Shown: positions 1-8,245 of the stretch, piece after piece
Numbering within the stretch: the first letter of the stretch is position 1
Layout of the letters: each line of letters opens with the position of its first letter
Source: CAZLMW01 sp964560875
GTDB lineage: Bacteria > Myxococcota_A > UBA9042
Length of the DNA stretch: 31,832 nucleotides
Assembly (NCBI GenBank): GCA_964560875.1
Contig: CAZLMW010000096.1
Coordinates: 1-31,832, forward strand
Reading direction: 5' to 3'
Notes under the pieces: model-generated
What the model was told of the DNA's origin: nothing
Seen by the model: only the letters and a program-made list of their open reading frames with translations
Databases searched by the model: none
Made by a program: the position numbers and the translations under genes

Positions 1-63
1 CATGGGTCAAACGGAAACGAACTCATGCCGGAATCCACGGATCCGGGGGACTAGTCTAGCCGA

Positions 64-1728
64 TCAGCGGGGCGCAATGAGCGCCGCGTCGTAGCCTTCC
101 GGAGCGCGGTACCCCTTGAGCGCAAAGAGCGTCGCGGCGACGTTGCTCAGCCCTGCATGGGGGAGATCTGCGCGGAGCTGCCACGACCGCGGCCCGCTAC
201 GGGTATCCACGATAGTCAGCGGCACCGGCGCAAGCGTATGACTCGTGCGAGCGAGTCGGCTTCCTCCCGGCCCGAGCTTGGGCGTGCCGTCTTTGGCGCG
301 CATCCACATGTCATCGGCGTTGCCATGGTCGGCGGTGACGACAAGCACGCCGCGATGGGCTTGGACGAGCTGGAGAAGGCGCCCGATCTCGGTATCGACG
401 GCCTGTACCGCGGTGATCGTCGCCGCGAGGTCTCCGGTGTGTCCGACCATGTCCCCGTTGGCGTAGTTCAGGCGCACGATTCCGGGTGGTCTCGGACCGG
501 CCAGCGCGGCAGCGACCACGTCGGTGATGGCGGCCGCTTTCATCAAAGGGGCGTGGTTGAAGGCGATGCGGTCGGACGGGATCTCGACGTAGGTCTCCAG
601 CGAATCGTCCAGCGTCCCCGATCGATTTCCGTTCCAGAAATAGGTGACGTGGCCAAACTTCTGGGTCTCGCTCGTCGCGAGGGTCCGAATCCCGAGCCGG
701 GCCGCGAACTCGCCCATCGTCCGGTCGATCGTGGGCGGCGCGACCAGGTAGCGTGACGGCAGGTGCAAATCGCCGTCGTACTGCATCATGCCGGCGAAAC
801 GCACGTTGGGGCGTCGCTGCCGGTCAAAGCCGTCGAACGCGTCGTCTTCAAACGCGCGGGTCAGTTCGATCGCGCGATCGCCGCGGAAATTCCAGAAGAC
901 AAAAGCGTCATCATCCTGGACACGGCCGATCGGTCCGCTCGCGTCGGCGATGCAAAACGGGCCCAGGGTCTGGTCGCTTCCACCGCCGGGTTCCTTGCGC
1001 AACGTCTCGACCGCGTGGTGCCAGGACGAAAACGCGGGCGCGTCGCCGAGAACATGAGCTTTCCAGCCGCGTTCGACGATCGACCAGTCGGCCTCGTAGC
1101 GGTCCATCGTCACGACCATGCGTCCGCCACCGCTCGCGATCGCGTAATCGCGGCCCGCCGCCCGGTGCCCATCGAGGTGGCGGTCCAGGGCGGCCAGGTA
1201 GGTTTCGTAGGAGGGATCGGCGACGTCGCGGCCATCGGCGAGCGGATGAATTCGAACACGCGACACACCGCTGCGCGAAGCACCGTCGATGAGGGCGAAG
1301 ACGTGGTCGATATGGCTGTGCACGTTGCCGTCGGACAGCAGCCCGCACAGGTGCAGGGTTCGTTGCGCGCAACCAACAAGCGGCCCGGCCAGCTCCGACC
1401 ACGTGGACGACTCGAAGATCGCGCCGCTGGCGATGGCGTCGTTGACGAGCGCGGCGCCCTGACGAACCACGCGGCCGGCGCCGAGCGCGTTGTGCCCCAC
1501 CTCCGAGTTGCCCATGTCGGCGTCCGATGGCAGCCCTACAGCGCGTCCGTGAGCGGCGAGGGTGCGCGTCGGCGAGGTCGACCAAATGCGATCCAGGTGG
1601 GGTGTCGCCGCAAGATGAACGGCATCACCACCGTCGCGGGGCCCCCAACCAATGCCGTCCATGACAGCGACAACGAGGGGGCCTGAGAGTGGCGCGAGAC
1701 GATCGTCGCGCGGCAAGTCGAGGGACAC
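64..1728 (-). CDS. gpmI: 2,3-bisphosphoglycerate-independent phosphoglycerate mutase
   Basis: Cytosolic glycolytic enzyme interconverting 3- and 2-phosphoglycerate with two divalent metal ions (alkaline-phosphatase superfamily). Seen in the 554-aa protein: the N-terminal metal site VAVMDGIGWG (D24), the MGNSEVGHNALG motif with the phospho-accepting Ser at S75, HPLADGRD, the NYANGDMVGHTG motif, TADHGN, and the late TSHT histidine. These are the canonical iPGM metal and catalytic positions. It is somewhat longer than the usual ~510 aa, with a short N-terminal extension. The start is GTG at 1726-1728, chosen because AAGGAG lies 6 nt upstream (1735-1740). It lies 45 bp behind a beta-barrel gene on the same strand, so it may be read as the last gene of an envelope-protein cluster, an odd place for a housekeeping enzyme. 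Identification is secure; co-transcription is inference. Confidence 0.96.
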   Translation of the reverse strand: MSLDLPRDDRLAPLSGPLVVAVMDGIGWGPRDGGDAVHLAATPHLDRIWSTSPTRTLAAHGRAVGLPSDADMGNSEVGHNALGAGRVVRQGAALVNDAIASGAIFESSTWSELAGPLVGCAQRTLHLCGLLSDGNVHSHIDHVFALIDGASRSGVSRVRIHPLADGRDVADPSYETYLAALDRHLDGHRAAGRDYAIASGGGRMVVTMDRYEADWSIVERGWKAHVLGDAPAFSSWHHAVETLRKEPGGGSDQTLGPFCIADASGPIGRVQDDDAFVFWNFRGDRAIELTRAFEDDAFDGFDRQRRPNVRFAGMMQYDGDLHLPSRYLVAPPTIDRTMGEFAARLGIRTLATSETQKFGHVTYFWNGNRSGTLDDSLETYVEIPSDRIAFNHAPLMKAAAITDVVAAALAGPRPPGIVRLNYANGDMVGHTGDLAATITAVQAVDTEIGRLLQLVQAHRGVLVVTADHGNADDMWMRAKDGTPKLGPGGSRLARTSHTLAPVPLTIVDTRSGPRSWQLRADLPHAGLSNVAATLFALKGYRAPEGYDAALIAPR

Positions 1729-1773
1729 GCGGGGCTCCTTGAATGGGCGTGGGTTGCTGACGTCGCAGGGGGC

Positions 1774-3279
1774 TCAGAACCGGTAACCGAGGCCGATTTC
1801 GCCGATGACGGGCAGGTTGAGGGCAACGCTTTCGCTCTGCGACAAGAAGTAGAACGTTCCCGACGCTTGCAAGGCCGCGAAAAAGTCGCGACCGATGGCG
1901 ATCTGGGTGCCGACGGCGGCGTTCACGCCCAGCAAGACATCTTGTTCGAAGTTCTGCGTCGTCTTGGTCCGCTTGTCGCACTTGAAGTGGGTGAGACCGA
2001 AGAATTTGCAGTCGGGGTCCCGGGTCGTGACAGCGCTGCCGAGCAAGTGAACTTCGAGGCCGGGGCGGAAGAACAAGCGGAAGCGGCCGAGGGACGTAAA
2101 GAAGCTCACGCCGAGCAGGCCGCGCAGCGAGTTGAAGGAGCCGACAAGGTCGCGGTAGGGGTCAGCGAGGCTGGTCAACACGTTGAGGCGCCCGTGCCAG
2201 CTGAGACCGGGGCGCATTTGCTGTTCGACTCCCGCTGCGAATCCGAGGCTGAAGAACTGCAAGCGGGTGGGTCGCCGCAAGAACGCGCCGGCCGTGCCCG
2301 AGGTGTCCATCCAGATGTTTCGGTACTTGCGCCGGGTTGGCTGCGGATCCCTCTCGACGATGGGGAGGCACGCGACGCTGCGGGCGACCCAGGCTTCGAT
2401 GGCGCGGATGGCGTCGGAGCCGGGTTCGTGTATCTCGCTGACATCGACGCTGAATCGAGCCGCGAATGCGCGGTGGTCTTCACGGTAGAGGCTCAAGTAC
2501 AAGACCTGTCGGCCGTCGCGCGTCGCGGTCGCGGCGGTGATGATGGCGTCGAGTTGGAGACTTCGTGCAACCGCATGCATGCGGGCCCTGTCGCCGTGGG
2601 CGAGCTCGGGACGCGCCGATTTGCGATGGTCCGCCAGCGCGTTGAGTAACGCCTTGTCGACCTCGGGGCCGTAGAAGCCGCGACGCGAGAACCGGCGGTC
2701 CGGCTGCACATCGAAGAGCTGCTTGAGGACGTCGTTCGCAGCTTTTGTCTGGCCGGCCTGGACCAGGCTGACGCCGGCGATGAGATACGCGTCGGCGAGA
2801 GGTTTGGGGTCGACGAGATCCTGCAAGACGTCTCGGTACAGCTTGGCGGCTAGCGCGAGGCTCTTGGCGGCGCGGTCAAAAGCCATGCTCATGTAGTACT
2901 CGACGCCGAGGCGATAGCGCTCTTGCGCGACCTTTCGGGTGGCCCGCGTCGCGCCGCTGCGGGTCAACGCGCGCTTGATGTCGGTCGGGCCGAGCGCGAC
3001 GACGTAGTCATGTGACTGCAGGGCGGTCGACAGGAGCTTGCCGATGGGACGGGAGGGCACCTGTCCGCGGGCAGCTGTGAACAACTCGTCCGGGCTGACC
3101 GGGCTGGTCTTGATGGGCAAGAGCGCGATGCGTCGCTTCTGCTTGGCGCGATCGGCGACGTCACCGGTGCGCAACGTCGCTGGTCTCAGCGTGCGGGCAG
3201 ACGCCGGGGCGCCCCACAGCGACGACATCGCGATGGCCGCGGCGAGGGCGAGTGCAAAAACGCGCGAGGATGCGGGCAT
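1774..3279 (-). CDS. Secreted TPR protein with C-terminal beta-barrel-like domain
   Basis: The 501-aa protein opens with a signal peptide (about residues 1-28, ending APASA). Next is a region of the type 'IALLPI...LLSTAL...V' that recalls FlgO/TolB-like periplasmic modules. Helical TPR-like stretches follow at about residues 118-200 (RYRLGVEYYMSMAFDRAAKSL; ADAYLIAGVSLVQAGQTKAA). A second alpha/beta stretch contains LDAIITAATATRDG. From about residue 340 the chain is rich in alternating strands and ends in GYRF, the terminal Phe typical of Bam-assembled outer-membrane proteins. The likely location is the outer membrane with a periplasmic TPR part. Its start is 9 bp from the stop of the upstream lipoprotein gene, suggesting one transcript. 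I do not recognise a named family. Confidence 0.8.
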   Translation of the reverse strand: MPASSRVFALALAAAIAMSSLWGAPASARTLRPATLRTGDVADRAKQKRRIALLPIKTSPVSPDELFTAARGQVPSRPIGKLLSTALQSHDYVVALGPTDIKRALTRSGATRATRKVAQERYRLGVEYYMSMAFDRAAKSLALAAKLYRDVLQDLVDPKPLADAYLIAGVSLVQAGQTKAANDVLKQLFDVQPDRRFSRRGFYGPEVDKALLNALADHRKSARPELAHGDRARMHAVARSLQLDAIITAATATRDGRQVLYLSLYREDHRAFAARFSVDVSEIHEPGSDAIRAIEAWVARSVACLPIVERDPQPTRRKYRNIWMDTSGTAGAFLRRPTRLQFFSLGFAAGVEQQMRPGLSWHGRLNVLTSLADPYRDLVGSFNSLRGLLGVSFFTSLGRFRLFFRPGLEVHLLGSAVTTRDPDCKFFGLTHFKCDKRTKTTQNFEQDVLLGVNAAVGTQIAIGRDFFAALQASGTFYFLSQSESVALNLPVIGEIGLGYRF

Positions 3280-3288
3280 GGGTCGCGA

Positions 3289-3864
3289 CTATAGGCCATT
3301 GAAGGTGTTGCCGTCTTTGGCGTCAGGCGTCTCGCAGATAAGGTCGCTGCTGTCGATCGCGCCGCTCGTTGCCACGCGCTTGAAGGTCCATTTCTGGGAG
3401 CGCCCCTTGAGCGGCGATTGGTTGTCGAGGACGGTCAGCTTTCCGTCGAGTTGACCCGACGCGTCCAGCTCCAATGTGGCCCGGACCAGCAATGACGAGC
3501 GGGTTGCGGAGCCGGGCACGCACCCTTCCAGATCGAACTCGAGGCTGCTGGCGTCGGCCGCGGTTTTGCCCTTGCGCATGAACGTGCACGCGCAGTCGCT
3601 GTCGGGCTTGAGCTCGCTGCGTCGGAATTGGAATGCATTGGTGCGGTAGAAGCGGACCAGTCCGGCGACATCCGGGCCGTAGTGGCCGATGAGCAGCTCT
3701 ATCCCGACCTCGGGTTCACCGCTGTTTTCGTCGTAGATGATCTTGTCGCCGAGCAGCGGCTTTTCAAGCACGCGCCAGCCGCCGCCGAGGTCGCTTTCAC
3801 TCCCGCAGCCGACGGCGAAAACAGAGACCACGGTCAGAGCGAGGGCCAAGCGAGCGCGTTGCAT
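3289..3864 (-). CDS. Small predicted lipoprotein
   Basis: The 191-aa product has a lipoprotein signal with lipobox VFAVGC about 20 residues in, so it should be lipid-anchored in the envelope. The mature part contains two further Cys residues in DCAC and single Cys residues later, with many alternating hydrophobic positions suggesting a beta-sandwich. No catalytic motif is visible and I do not recognise the family. It starts 6 bp after the stop of the upstream secreted protein (3871) and ends 9 bp before the TPR/barrel gene. The three are therefore almost certainly one transcription unit. Confidence 0.78.
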   Translation of the reverse strand: MQRARLALALTVVSVFAVGCGSESDLGGGWRVLEKPLLGDKIIYDENSGEPEVGIELLIGHYGPDVAGLVRFYRTNAFQFRRSELKPDSDCACTFMRKGKTAADASSLEFDLEGCVPGSATRSSLLVRATLELDASGQLDGKLTVLDNQSPLKGRSQKWTFKRVATSGAIDSSDLICETPDAKDGNTFNGL

Positions 3865-3870
3865 GGACGT

Positions 3871-4575
3871 TTACTCGATGGGGGCGCACACGATCTGCAC
3901 GTTGTCTATGTAGATACCGGCGCCGCCACGCAGCCCGACTGCGACCGTGCCAGGCGGACAAATCTGCTCGAACGGGGTGCCGCCGACGCCGCCGGCAGAG
4001 GTCAGGTTGATGCGATTGCGACCCACCTTGACCTTGCGCTTCTTCATCTTCTTCTTGAGCTTTTCGAGCGCCTTGGTGAGCAGTTTGGCGGTCCAATCGC
4101 CGAGGCGGTCAGCGACTGTCGCGTGTTCGGAATCGTAGGCGAAACCGGCCTTTTCGGCGTACTGGACGATGCGCTTGCCGCCGGTGTCTTCGACGCTGGA
4201 AACGGATGCGTCCGCGCCCGCCAGTGGCTCGGTCAGGATCGTGCCCACGCCCTTGATTTTGACAACGATGGTCGCCTTCTTGGGGTCGAACTTGCGGGGC
4301 AGCTTCTTCTTGCCTTTGCCCAGCTGCAGCGCGTAGCGACCGTTGTCGACCGCCACCCAATGGGTCTCGCTCCAGAACGCGCGCCGGGCCTTCTTCTTCT
4401 TGAGCTCAAACACCATCGGGAAGATCCCCGAGACCGGCCGGTTGTTTTCGTCTTTGAGCCGCGACTCGAAGTCGAGGACCGTGCGCATCTTGCGGATGGG
4501 TGATTTGCCGAGCGCGGGGGCGGCGGATCCAAGCACGGCGACGGCGATCGCGGCGGCGAGAAGCTTGGTTTTCAT
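3871..4575 (-). CDS. Secreted protein with Lys-rich middle and C-terminal Cys-bounded motif
   Basis: The 234-aa protein begins with a clean Sec signal peptide (MKTKLLAAAIAVAVLGSAAP, cleavage near ALG). The first half is beta-rich (VLDFESRLKDENNRPVSGIF... WSETHWVAVDNGRYALQLG). A very basic helix follows at about residues 165-185 (KALEKLKKKMKKRKVKVGRN). The C-terminus has a short motif of the form C-PPG-x5-G-x2-G-x5-D-x5-C, which recalls the small Cys-bounded jacalin-like/WD-like tails seen on secreted myxobacterial proteins; that resemblance is from memory and untested. The ATG at 4573-4575 has GGGAG 6 nt upstream. It is the first gene of a tight three-gene run (6- and 9-bp gaps). The function is unknown. 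Confidence 0.75.
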   Translation of the reverse strand: MKTKLLAAAIAVAVLGSAAPALGKSPIRKMRTVLDFESRLKDENNRPVSGIFPMVFELKKKKARRAFWSETHWVAVDNGRYALQLGKGKKKLPRKFDPKKATIVVKIKGVGTILTEPLAGADASVSSVEDTGGKRIVQYAEKAGFAYDSEHATVADRLGDWTAKLLTKALEKLKKKMKKRKVKVGRNRINLTSAGGVGGTPFEQICPPGTVAVGLRGGAGIYIDNVQIVCAPIE

Positions 4576-4660
4576 GGGTGACTCCCGGTGTCAATGGCGC
4601 CCAACGGCGGTCGAAGCAATAACAAACGCCCGCGAAAAGGCAACCCGATGGCGCGCGGCG

Positions 4661-4672
4661 ACGTGGCCACGT
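4661..4672. promoter_or_regulatory. Perfect 12-bp palindrome upstream of the 3871-4575 gene
   Basis: ACGTGGCCACGT reads identically on both strands. It lies in the 117-bp gap between a lipoprotein stop (4693) and the next start (4575), about 86 bp upstream of that start. A short perfect dyad here could be an operator, but a 12-bp palindrome in GC-rich DNA can occur by chance. No promoter consensus is convincing beside it. Confidence 0.25.
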
Positions 4673-4692
4673 GTGCTGGCTGGCCGAAAACC

Positions 4693-6228
4693 CTAACCGC
4701 TATCGGGTGGCGCTTCTTCCAACCAAATCCACATACGATCGCCGACCCGTGACGAGCCGACGACCGAAGCCTTGTCAAAACCGGGCACCGGCCAGGCGGA
4801 GAACGCGCCGAAGAACGCCCGCGCCACAACTTTCTTCACGACATCCGCGAGCGCATCGTTGGCTGCGACAGGCGCCTGGTCAGCGAGCGGGGAGTGAACC
4901 ACTGCGCTGTTGACCGACGCGTCGACGATGGCGAGCCCGACGCCGGTTTTCGGGTCATTCGCGGGCTGAAGGACGAGTCGGAAGCTGCCTGTGACTTTCA
5001 ACGCCACGGCCTCGATGCCCGAGATGGGGGCGGTGATTTCGAGTTCGGCGCTGGGGAGGTCCAGGCGGATCGCGGCTTCGTTGTTGCGTTCGGTGATCGC
5101 TACCTTGGCGAGTTGGCCCGGCCAGAAGCGTACGCGCTGCGGTGCGTCCTTGATCCAAGCACCAAGCGCAGGAAGCACCCGTGCCGCCCACTGGCCGGTG
5201 AGTCCCGCTCCGCCGGGGAGTTCCACGTGGCGACAGAACAGCCCCGTCCTTTGGGCGGTCCAGGCGACATGGGCGAGCAACGCGCGATCGACCACGACGG
5301 CGCGACGCAGCAGGAAGCTGCCCGCGGGCGACGGGGGCGTGGCGAGAGTGAGCGGCGCGGACTTCAGCCCGGGCGCGGGGCCATCGACGGCGCAGGGGTG
5401 GCGATCGGCGTCGAGGGCCACGTTCAGCGAGGCGCTCGCGTATTGACCGTTGTGTGCGACAACCGTCGCCTCGTCACCGGGTTTGGAGGTGCCGGCCGAG
5501 AATGACGACGCGACGCGGAGCTCGACGTTGCGGCCGGAGATCGACGTGGTCCATCGCCCTTTCCTCTCCAATCCGAGGGGAATCACCGCGGCGATCGAGC
5601 TTCGTGCCGCGCTGACATAGCGGCCGACGAGTCCCTGGCGAATCGCGGCGTCGACGTGTTTGGTGATGGCGGCGAAAGATCCCGATGGCGCCTTGGCGAG
5701 GCACCCGCTGTCGTCGATCAAGGGCGCGGGCGACAAGACACATTCGGTGGCGTCGCCGAGCATGACTTCGGCGTTGCCGCCCGGTCCGCGCGCCACGCGG
5801 AGCGACATGGTCAAAGTTCCGGTGAGGCCGTTTCGCTGGATCGTGCAGGCGCCGGCGCCGGTTTGGCTCACCGTAAGATCGATAGGAGATGCCGTTATGG
5901 CATAGGTGAAGCGAAGGCGCCCGGCGGCACCGAGGCTCGCCTTTCCCGACGCGATGGCGAGCTCAACGGTGGCGGCTCCGAGGGCTCGGCCGTCGGTCGC
6001 GGGGACGACGAACGGCGCAACGGGCGCTTCGACTGTCTTGCCGGCGGCGAGTCGGATCGCGTCGGACAGCTGCCCGAGATCCGCGTTTGAAACCACGACA
6101 TGCAGGCCACCAGCGACCGCTTTGTCCGCCGCGATGGGCGCTTTGAGCGGCTCGAGTTTGCCGCATGCCGCCGCGACGACCGCGAGGAGCACGACCGAGG
6201 TGATCTGCGCGCCGCGTAGCGCCGTCAT
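4693..6228 (-). CDS. Large predicted lipoprotein, beta-rich, unknown function
   Basis: A 511-aa product from ATG 6226-6228. An in-frame start 27 codons upstream exists, but I chose this one for two reasons. It creates a perfect lipoprotein signal (MTALRGAQITSVVLLAVVAAAC, lipid Cys at 22). It also overlaps the upstream stop by 4 bp (ATGA), a classic coupled arrangement. The mature protein is a long chain of amphipathic strands, with Cys at ACTI, ECVL, GCLA, PCAV and FCRH. No enzyme motif is visible. The two similar-sized beta-rich halves make a TULIP/BPI-like lipid-binding fold conceivable, but this is only an impression. It is probably co-translated with the Cys-motif lipoprotein at 6225-7535, suggesting the two act together at the envelope. 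Confidence 0.75.
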   Translation of the reverse strand: MTALRGAQITSVVLLAVVAAACGKLEPLKAPIAADKAVAGGLHVVVSNADLGQLSDAIRLAAGKTVEAPVAPFVVPATDGRALGAATVELAIASGKASLGAAGRLRFTYAITASPIDLTVSQTGAGACTIQRNGLTGTLTMSLRVARGPGGNAEVMLGDATECVLSPAPLIDDSGCLAKAPSGSFAAITKHVDAAIRQGLVGRYVSAARSSIAAVIPLGLERKGRWTTSISGRNVELRVASSFSAGTSKPGDEATVVAHNGQYASASLNVALDADRHPCAVDGPAPGLKSAPLTLATPPSPAGSFLLRRAVVVDRALLAHVAWTAQRTGLFCRHVELPGGAGLTGQWAARVLPALGAWIKDAPQRVRFWPGQLAKVAITERNNEAAIRLDLPSAELEITAPISGIEAVALKVTGSFRLVLQPANDPKTGVGLAIVDASVNSAVVHSPLADQAPVAANDALADVVKKVVARAFFGAFSAWPVPGFDKASVVGSSRVGDRMWIWLEEAPPDSG

Positions 6229-7535
6229 GGCAGCGTGCTCCCCGGGCCAGCGTTCCACGTCGCGATCACGCCGGACGGTTTCGATGCTCCTGCGCGAAGC
6301 TCGAGCCACGAGACGAACGCACCGCCGTCAAGTTTGGCCACGACACGCGGTCCGACCTGCGGCCGATTGTTGTAGGGCGCGAATCCGACGTCGAAGTTGC
6401 CGTCCGCAGACTCGCGAGCAAAGCCGACGCGCATCCGCGAAGCGTCCTGGAACGCCACGGCGAGGCGTCCGTCGGCCAGCATGGCGAGCGAAACGGCGGT
6501 TCCGACGAGGCGATGACGCGTCACACCGAGGGAGCTGACGACATGTCTTCCGTCGGTGACGGTCGTAAATGTCGTCGGGCCACTTTTGCTGCGCGCGACA
6601 ACGACGGTGTTGTGGGTCGCGTCGCGAAAGGCGACGACCAATTGGCCGCCGAGGCCACGAGCGAGCGCGCACGGCAACCCGACGTCAGATGTCTGCTTGC
6701 CGGTGGACGGGTCCTGCCCGGCGACGACGGTGGCCTGCCAAGATCCCGCGTTGCGCGTCGCCACGACGAGGTCACGCCCCACGCTCTCGTAGGCGGCCAC
6801 AGCGATCGATGTCTGAAATGTCGAGATGGCGATGCGTCCCCCGAGATCGGCGAACGATGCGTCGATATGACCGCTTGGAGGCACGATCCACTCGTTAGCC
6901 CACCCCTTTTCACCACGGCGCACAAACCCGAGCCGGCCGCTATGCGCGTCGTCGAACGCGATCACGGGTTCGCCTTCCCAAACGGCGACGGACAGCGATT
7001 CACCGGCGACACCGGCCGAGACCGTGACGACCCGTTCGCGCGACCACGTGCCGTCCGATCGCGTCGCATACCAGAGCTCCCCGGTGTCGGTGAGATAGGC
7101 GACGTGGACACGACCATTGGCCTGCGCGTGCGCGGCCGAGATGCGACCGGAGGCCGGTAATTTGGGATCAACGGCTGGCCCGGCGATGTACACGGTTCGC
7201 CGCGCGGCGCCGTCATGTTCGATGTAGGCGAGGCTCTCGCGCTCGGGCACCCAGCCGACAAAACCCTGGGTGAGACCAGGCATCGCAACGGCCGAAAACG
7301 CTCCGAAAATACTGGTTTCTGTTGGTTTCAGACCAGCGTCGTCGACGCACTCGCCGGTCTTTTCGTCGCAAGTGGTGCCGACCGGGCACAGCCCCTCTTC
7401 ACATTTCTCGCTCTCACCGCAGGCGCTCATGGCACACGCGAGGACAGCGCCGAAGGCGGCGGCGATGGCGATTCGGCCCACCGGCTCGCGGCGAATTCTC
7501 TTGGGGTCGAGGCTGGTTTCGGCGCGGCAAGGCAT
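6225..7535 (-). CDS. Lipoprotein with EGF-like Cys motif and propeller-like repeats
   Basis: A signal peptide with lipobox MSAC precedes a compact Cys cluster, KCEEGLCPVGTTCDEKTG followed by EC, the CxxGxxCxxxTGxC stalk motif common in Myxococcota surface lipoproteins. The rest carries recurring units of the form 'vAFxD....v.vARs' (for example IAFDDAHSGRLGFVRRG, VVAFRDATHNTVVVARS, VAFQDASRMRVGFARE). These suggest a beta-propeller of the BNR/sialidase-like type, with no visible catalytic residues. The start is uncertain: ATG at 7535 gives a long basic n-region, while GTG at 7481 gives a normal signal (MGRIAIAAAF...). Neither has a strong Shine-Dalgarno. The stop overlaps the next gene by 4 bp. 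Probably a surface-exposed binding protein. Confidence 0.75.
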   Translation of the reverse strand: MPCRAETSLDPKRIRREPVGRIAIAAAFGAVLACAMSACGESEKCEEGLCPVGTTCDEKTGECVDDAGLKPTETSIFGAFSAVAMPGLTQGFVGWVPERESLAYIEHDGAARRTVYIAGPAVDPKLPASGRISAAHAQANGRVHVAYLTDTGELWYATRSDGTWSRERVVTVSAGVAGESLSVAVWEGEPVIAFDDAHSGRLGFVRRGEKGWANEWIVPPSGHIDASFADLGGRIAISTFQTSIAVAAYESVGRDLVVATRNAGSWQATVVAGQDPSTGKQTSDVGLPCALARGLGGQLVVAFRDATHNTVVVARSKSGPTTFTTVTDGRHVVSSLGVTRHRLVGTAVSLAMLADGRLAVAFQDASRMRVGFARESADGNFDVGFAPYNNRPQVGPRVVAKLDGGAFVSWLELRAGASKPSGVIATWNAGPGSTLP

Positions 7536-7615
7536 CGGAATCAGGATGCGACCGACCGCCGCTCACCGCAAGACGAAGCGTGATCGGGCGGTTCTGTGGA
7601 GAGCTTGAGACGTCA

Positions 7616-7624
7616 TGTTATGCT
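7616..7624 (+). promoter_or_regulatory. Possible extended -10 element for the first CNBD gene
   Basis: TG-T-TATGCT fits an extended -10 element, with 4 of 6 matches to TATAAT. It sits 41 bp upstream of ATG 7665, so transcription would start near 7631 and exclude the upstream in-frame GTG at 7596. No good -35 is visible. The gap lies between two divergent genes, so a promoter is expected somewhere here. Confidence 0.3.
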
Positions 7625-7664
7625 GGTCGAACGCCCGGCTGACGAAGCTGCCAACACGAGGTCG

Positions 7665-8231
7665 ATGAACGCCGAACACCAGACGTATGCGATGCTCCGG
7701 GGAATCCGGATGTTCGCCGATTTCGACGACGACGAATGCAACCGCCTGCTCGCTGTCATGCAGCCTCGGCAGGTCGGCTCCGGCGATACCGTCTTCGAAC
7801 AAGGCGCAACCGGCGACACGCTCGTCGTCCTGACCGACGGCATCCTGCGCGTCGAAGTGGCCGATCACCATGGCGTGTCCGCGACGGTCGCAACGATCGG
7901 CACCGGCGAAGTCGTCGGCGAGATGGCGGTCCTGGACGCGGCGCCGCGATCGGCGTCGGTTATCGCAGCGACCGATTGTCAATTCCTCGAGCTGAGCCGC
8001 ACAGGGCTCGAACAGCTACGCACCAGCTGCCCGAGCGCGTCGGCGGCTATCGTGGGCGCGGTCATCGCCAACGTGACCAAGCGCCTGCGCAACGTGAACA
8101 AGCGAATCGACAAGGAACTGGACCCCGACGGCGCCATGCGCAAACGCCGCGAGAAGCAGGCGGCCGCGGACAAGAAAGAAGCGGAAAGTGAAGGCTTCTT
8201 CAGCCGCTTGATGAAGCGGTTCGGACGCTAG
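7665..8231 (+). CDS. Cyclic-nucleotide-binding-domain protein (first of a pair)
   Basis: A 188-aa protein carrying one CRP/PKA-type cNMP-binding beta-barrel, about residues 15-120 (MFADFDDDECNRLLAVMQ... VFEQGATGDTLVVLTDGILRVE). The phosphate-binding cassette reads VVGEMAVLDAAPRSASV. It has both the Glu and the Arg that normally contact ribose and phosphate, so ligand binding is plausible. There is no DNA-binding helix-turn-helix. After the domain comes a basic, Lys/Glu-rich helical tail ending RLMKRFGR. It is a stand-alone sensor or scaffold protein rather than a CRP regulator. ATG 7665 was chosen over GTG 7596 because of a GAGG just upstream and because the domain starts soon after; the start is not certain. 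The second CNBD gene begins 14 bp after this stop. Confidence 0.85.
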   Translation: MNAEHQTYAMLRGIRMFADFDDDECNRLLAVMQPRQVGSGDTVFEQGATGDTLVVLTDGILRVEVADHHGVSATVATIGTGEVVGEMAVLDAAPRSASVIAATDCQFLELSRTGLEQLRTSCPSASAAIVGAVIANVTKRLRNVNKRIDKELDPDGAMRKRREKQAAADKKEAESEGFFSRLMKRFGR

Positions 8232-8245
8232 CGGATTTCGGCACA

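Noticed and set aside
40..62. GGATCC and ACTAGT sites close together, resembling a cloning polylinker.
   Set aside because: The order and spacing do not match a vector polylinker I know, and the gpmI coding sequence ends normally a few bases away. Chance is likelier, although trimming of the contig end could be checked.
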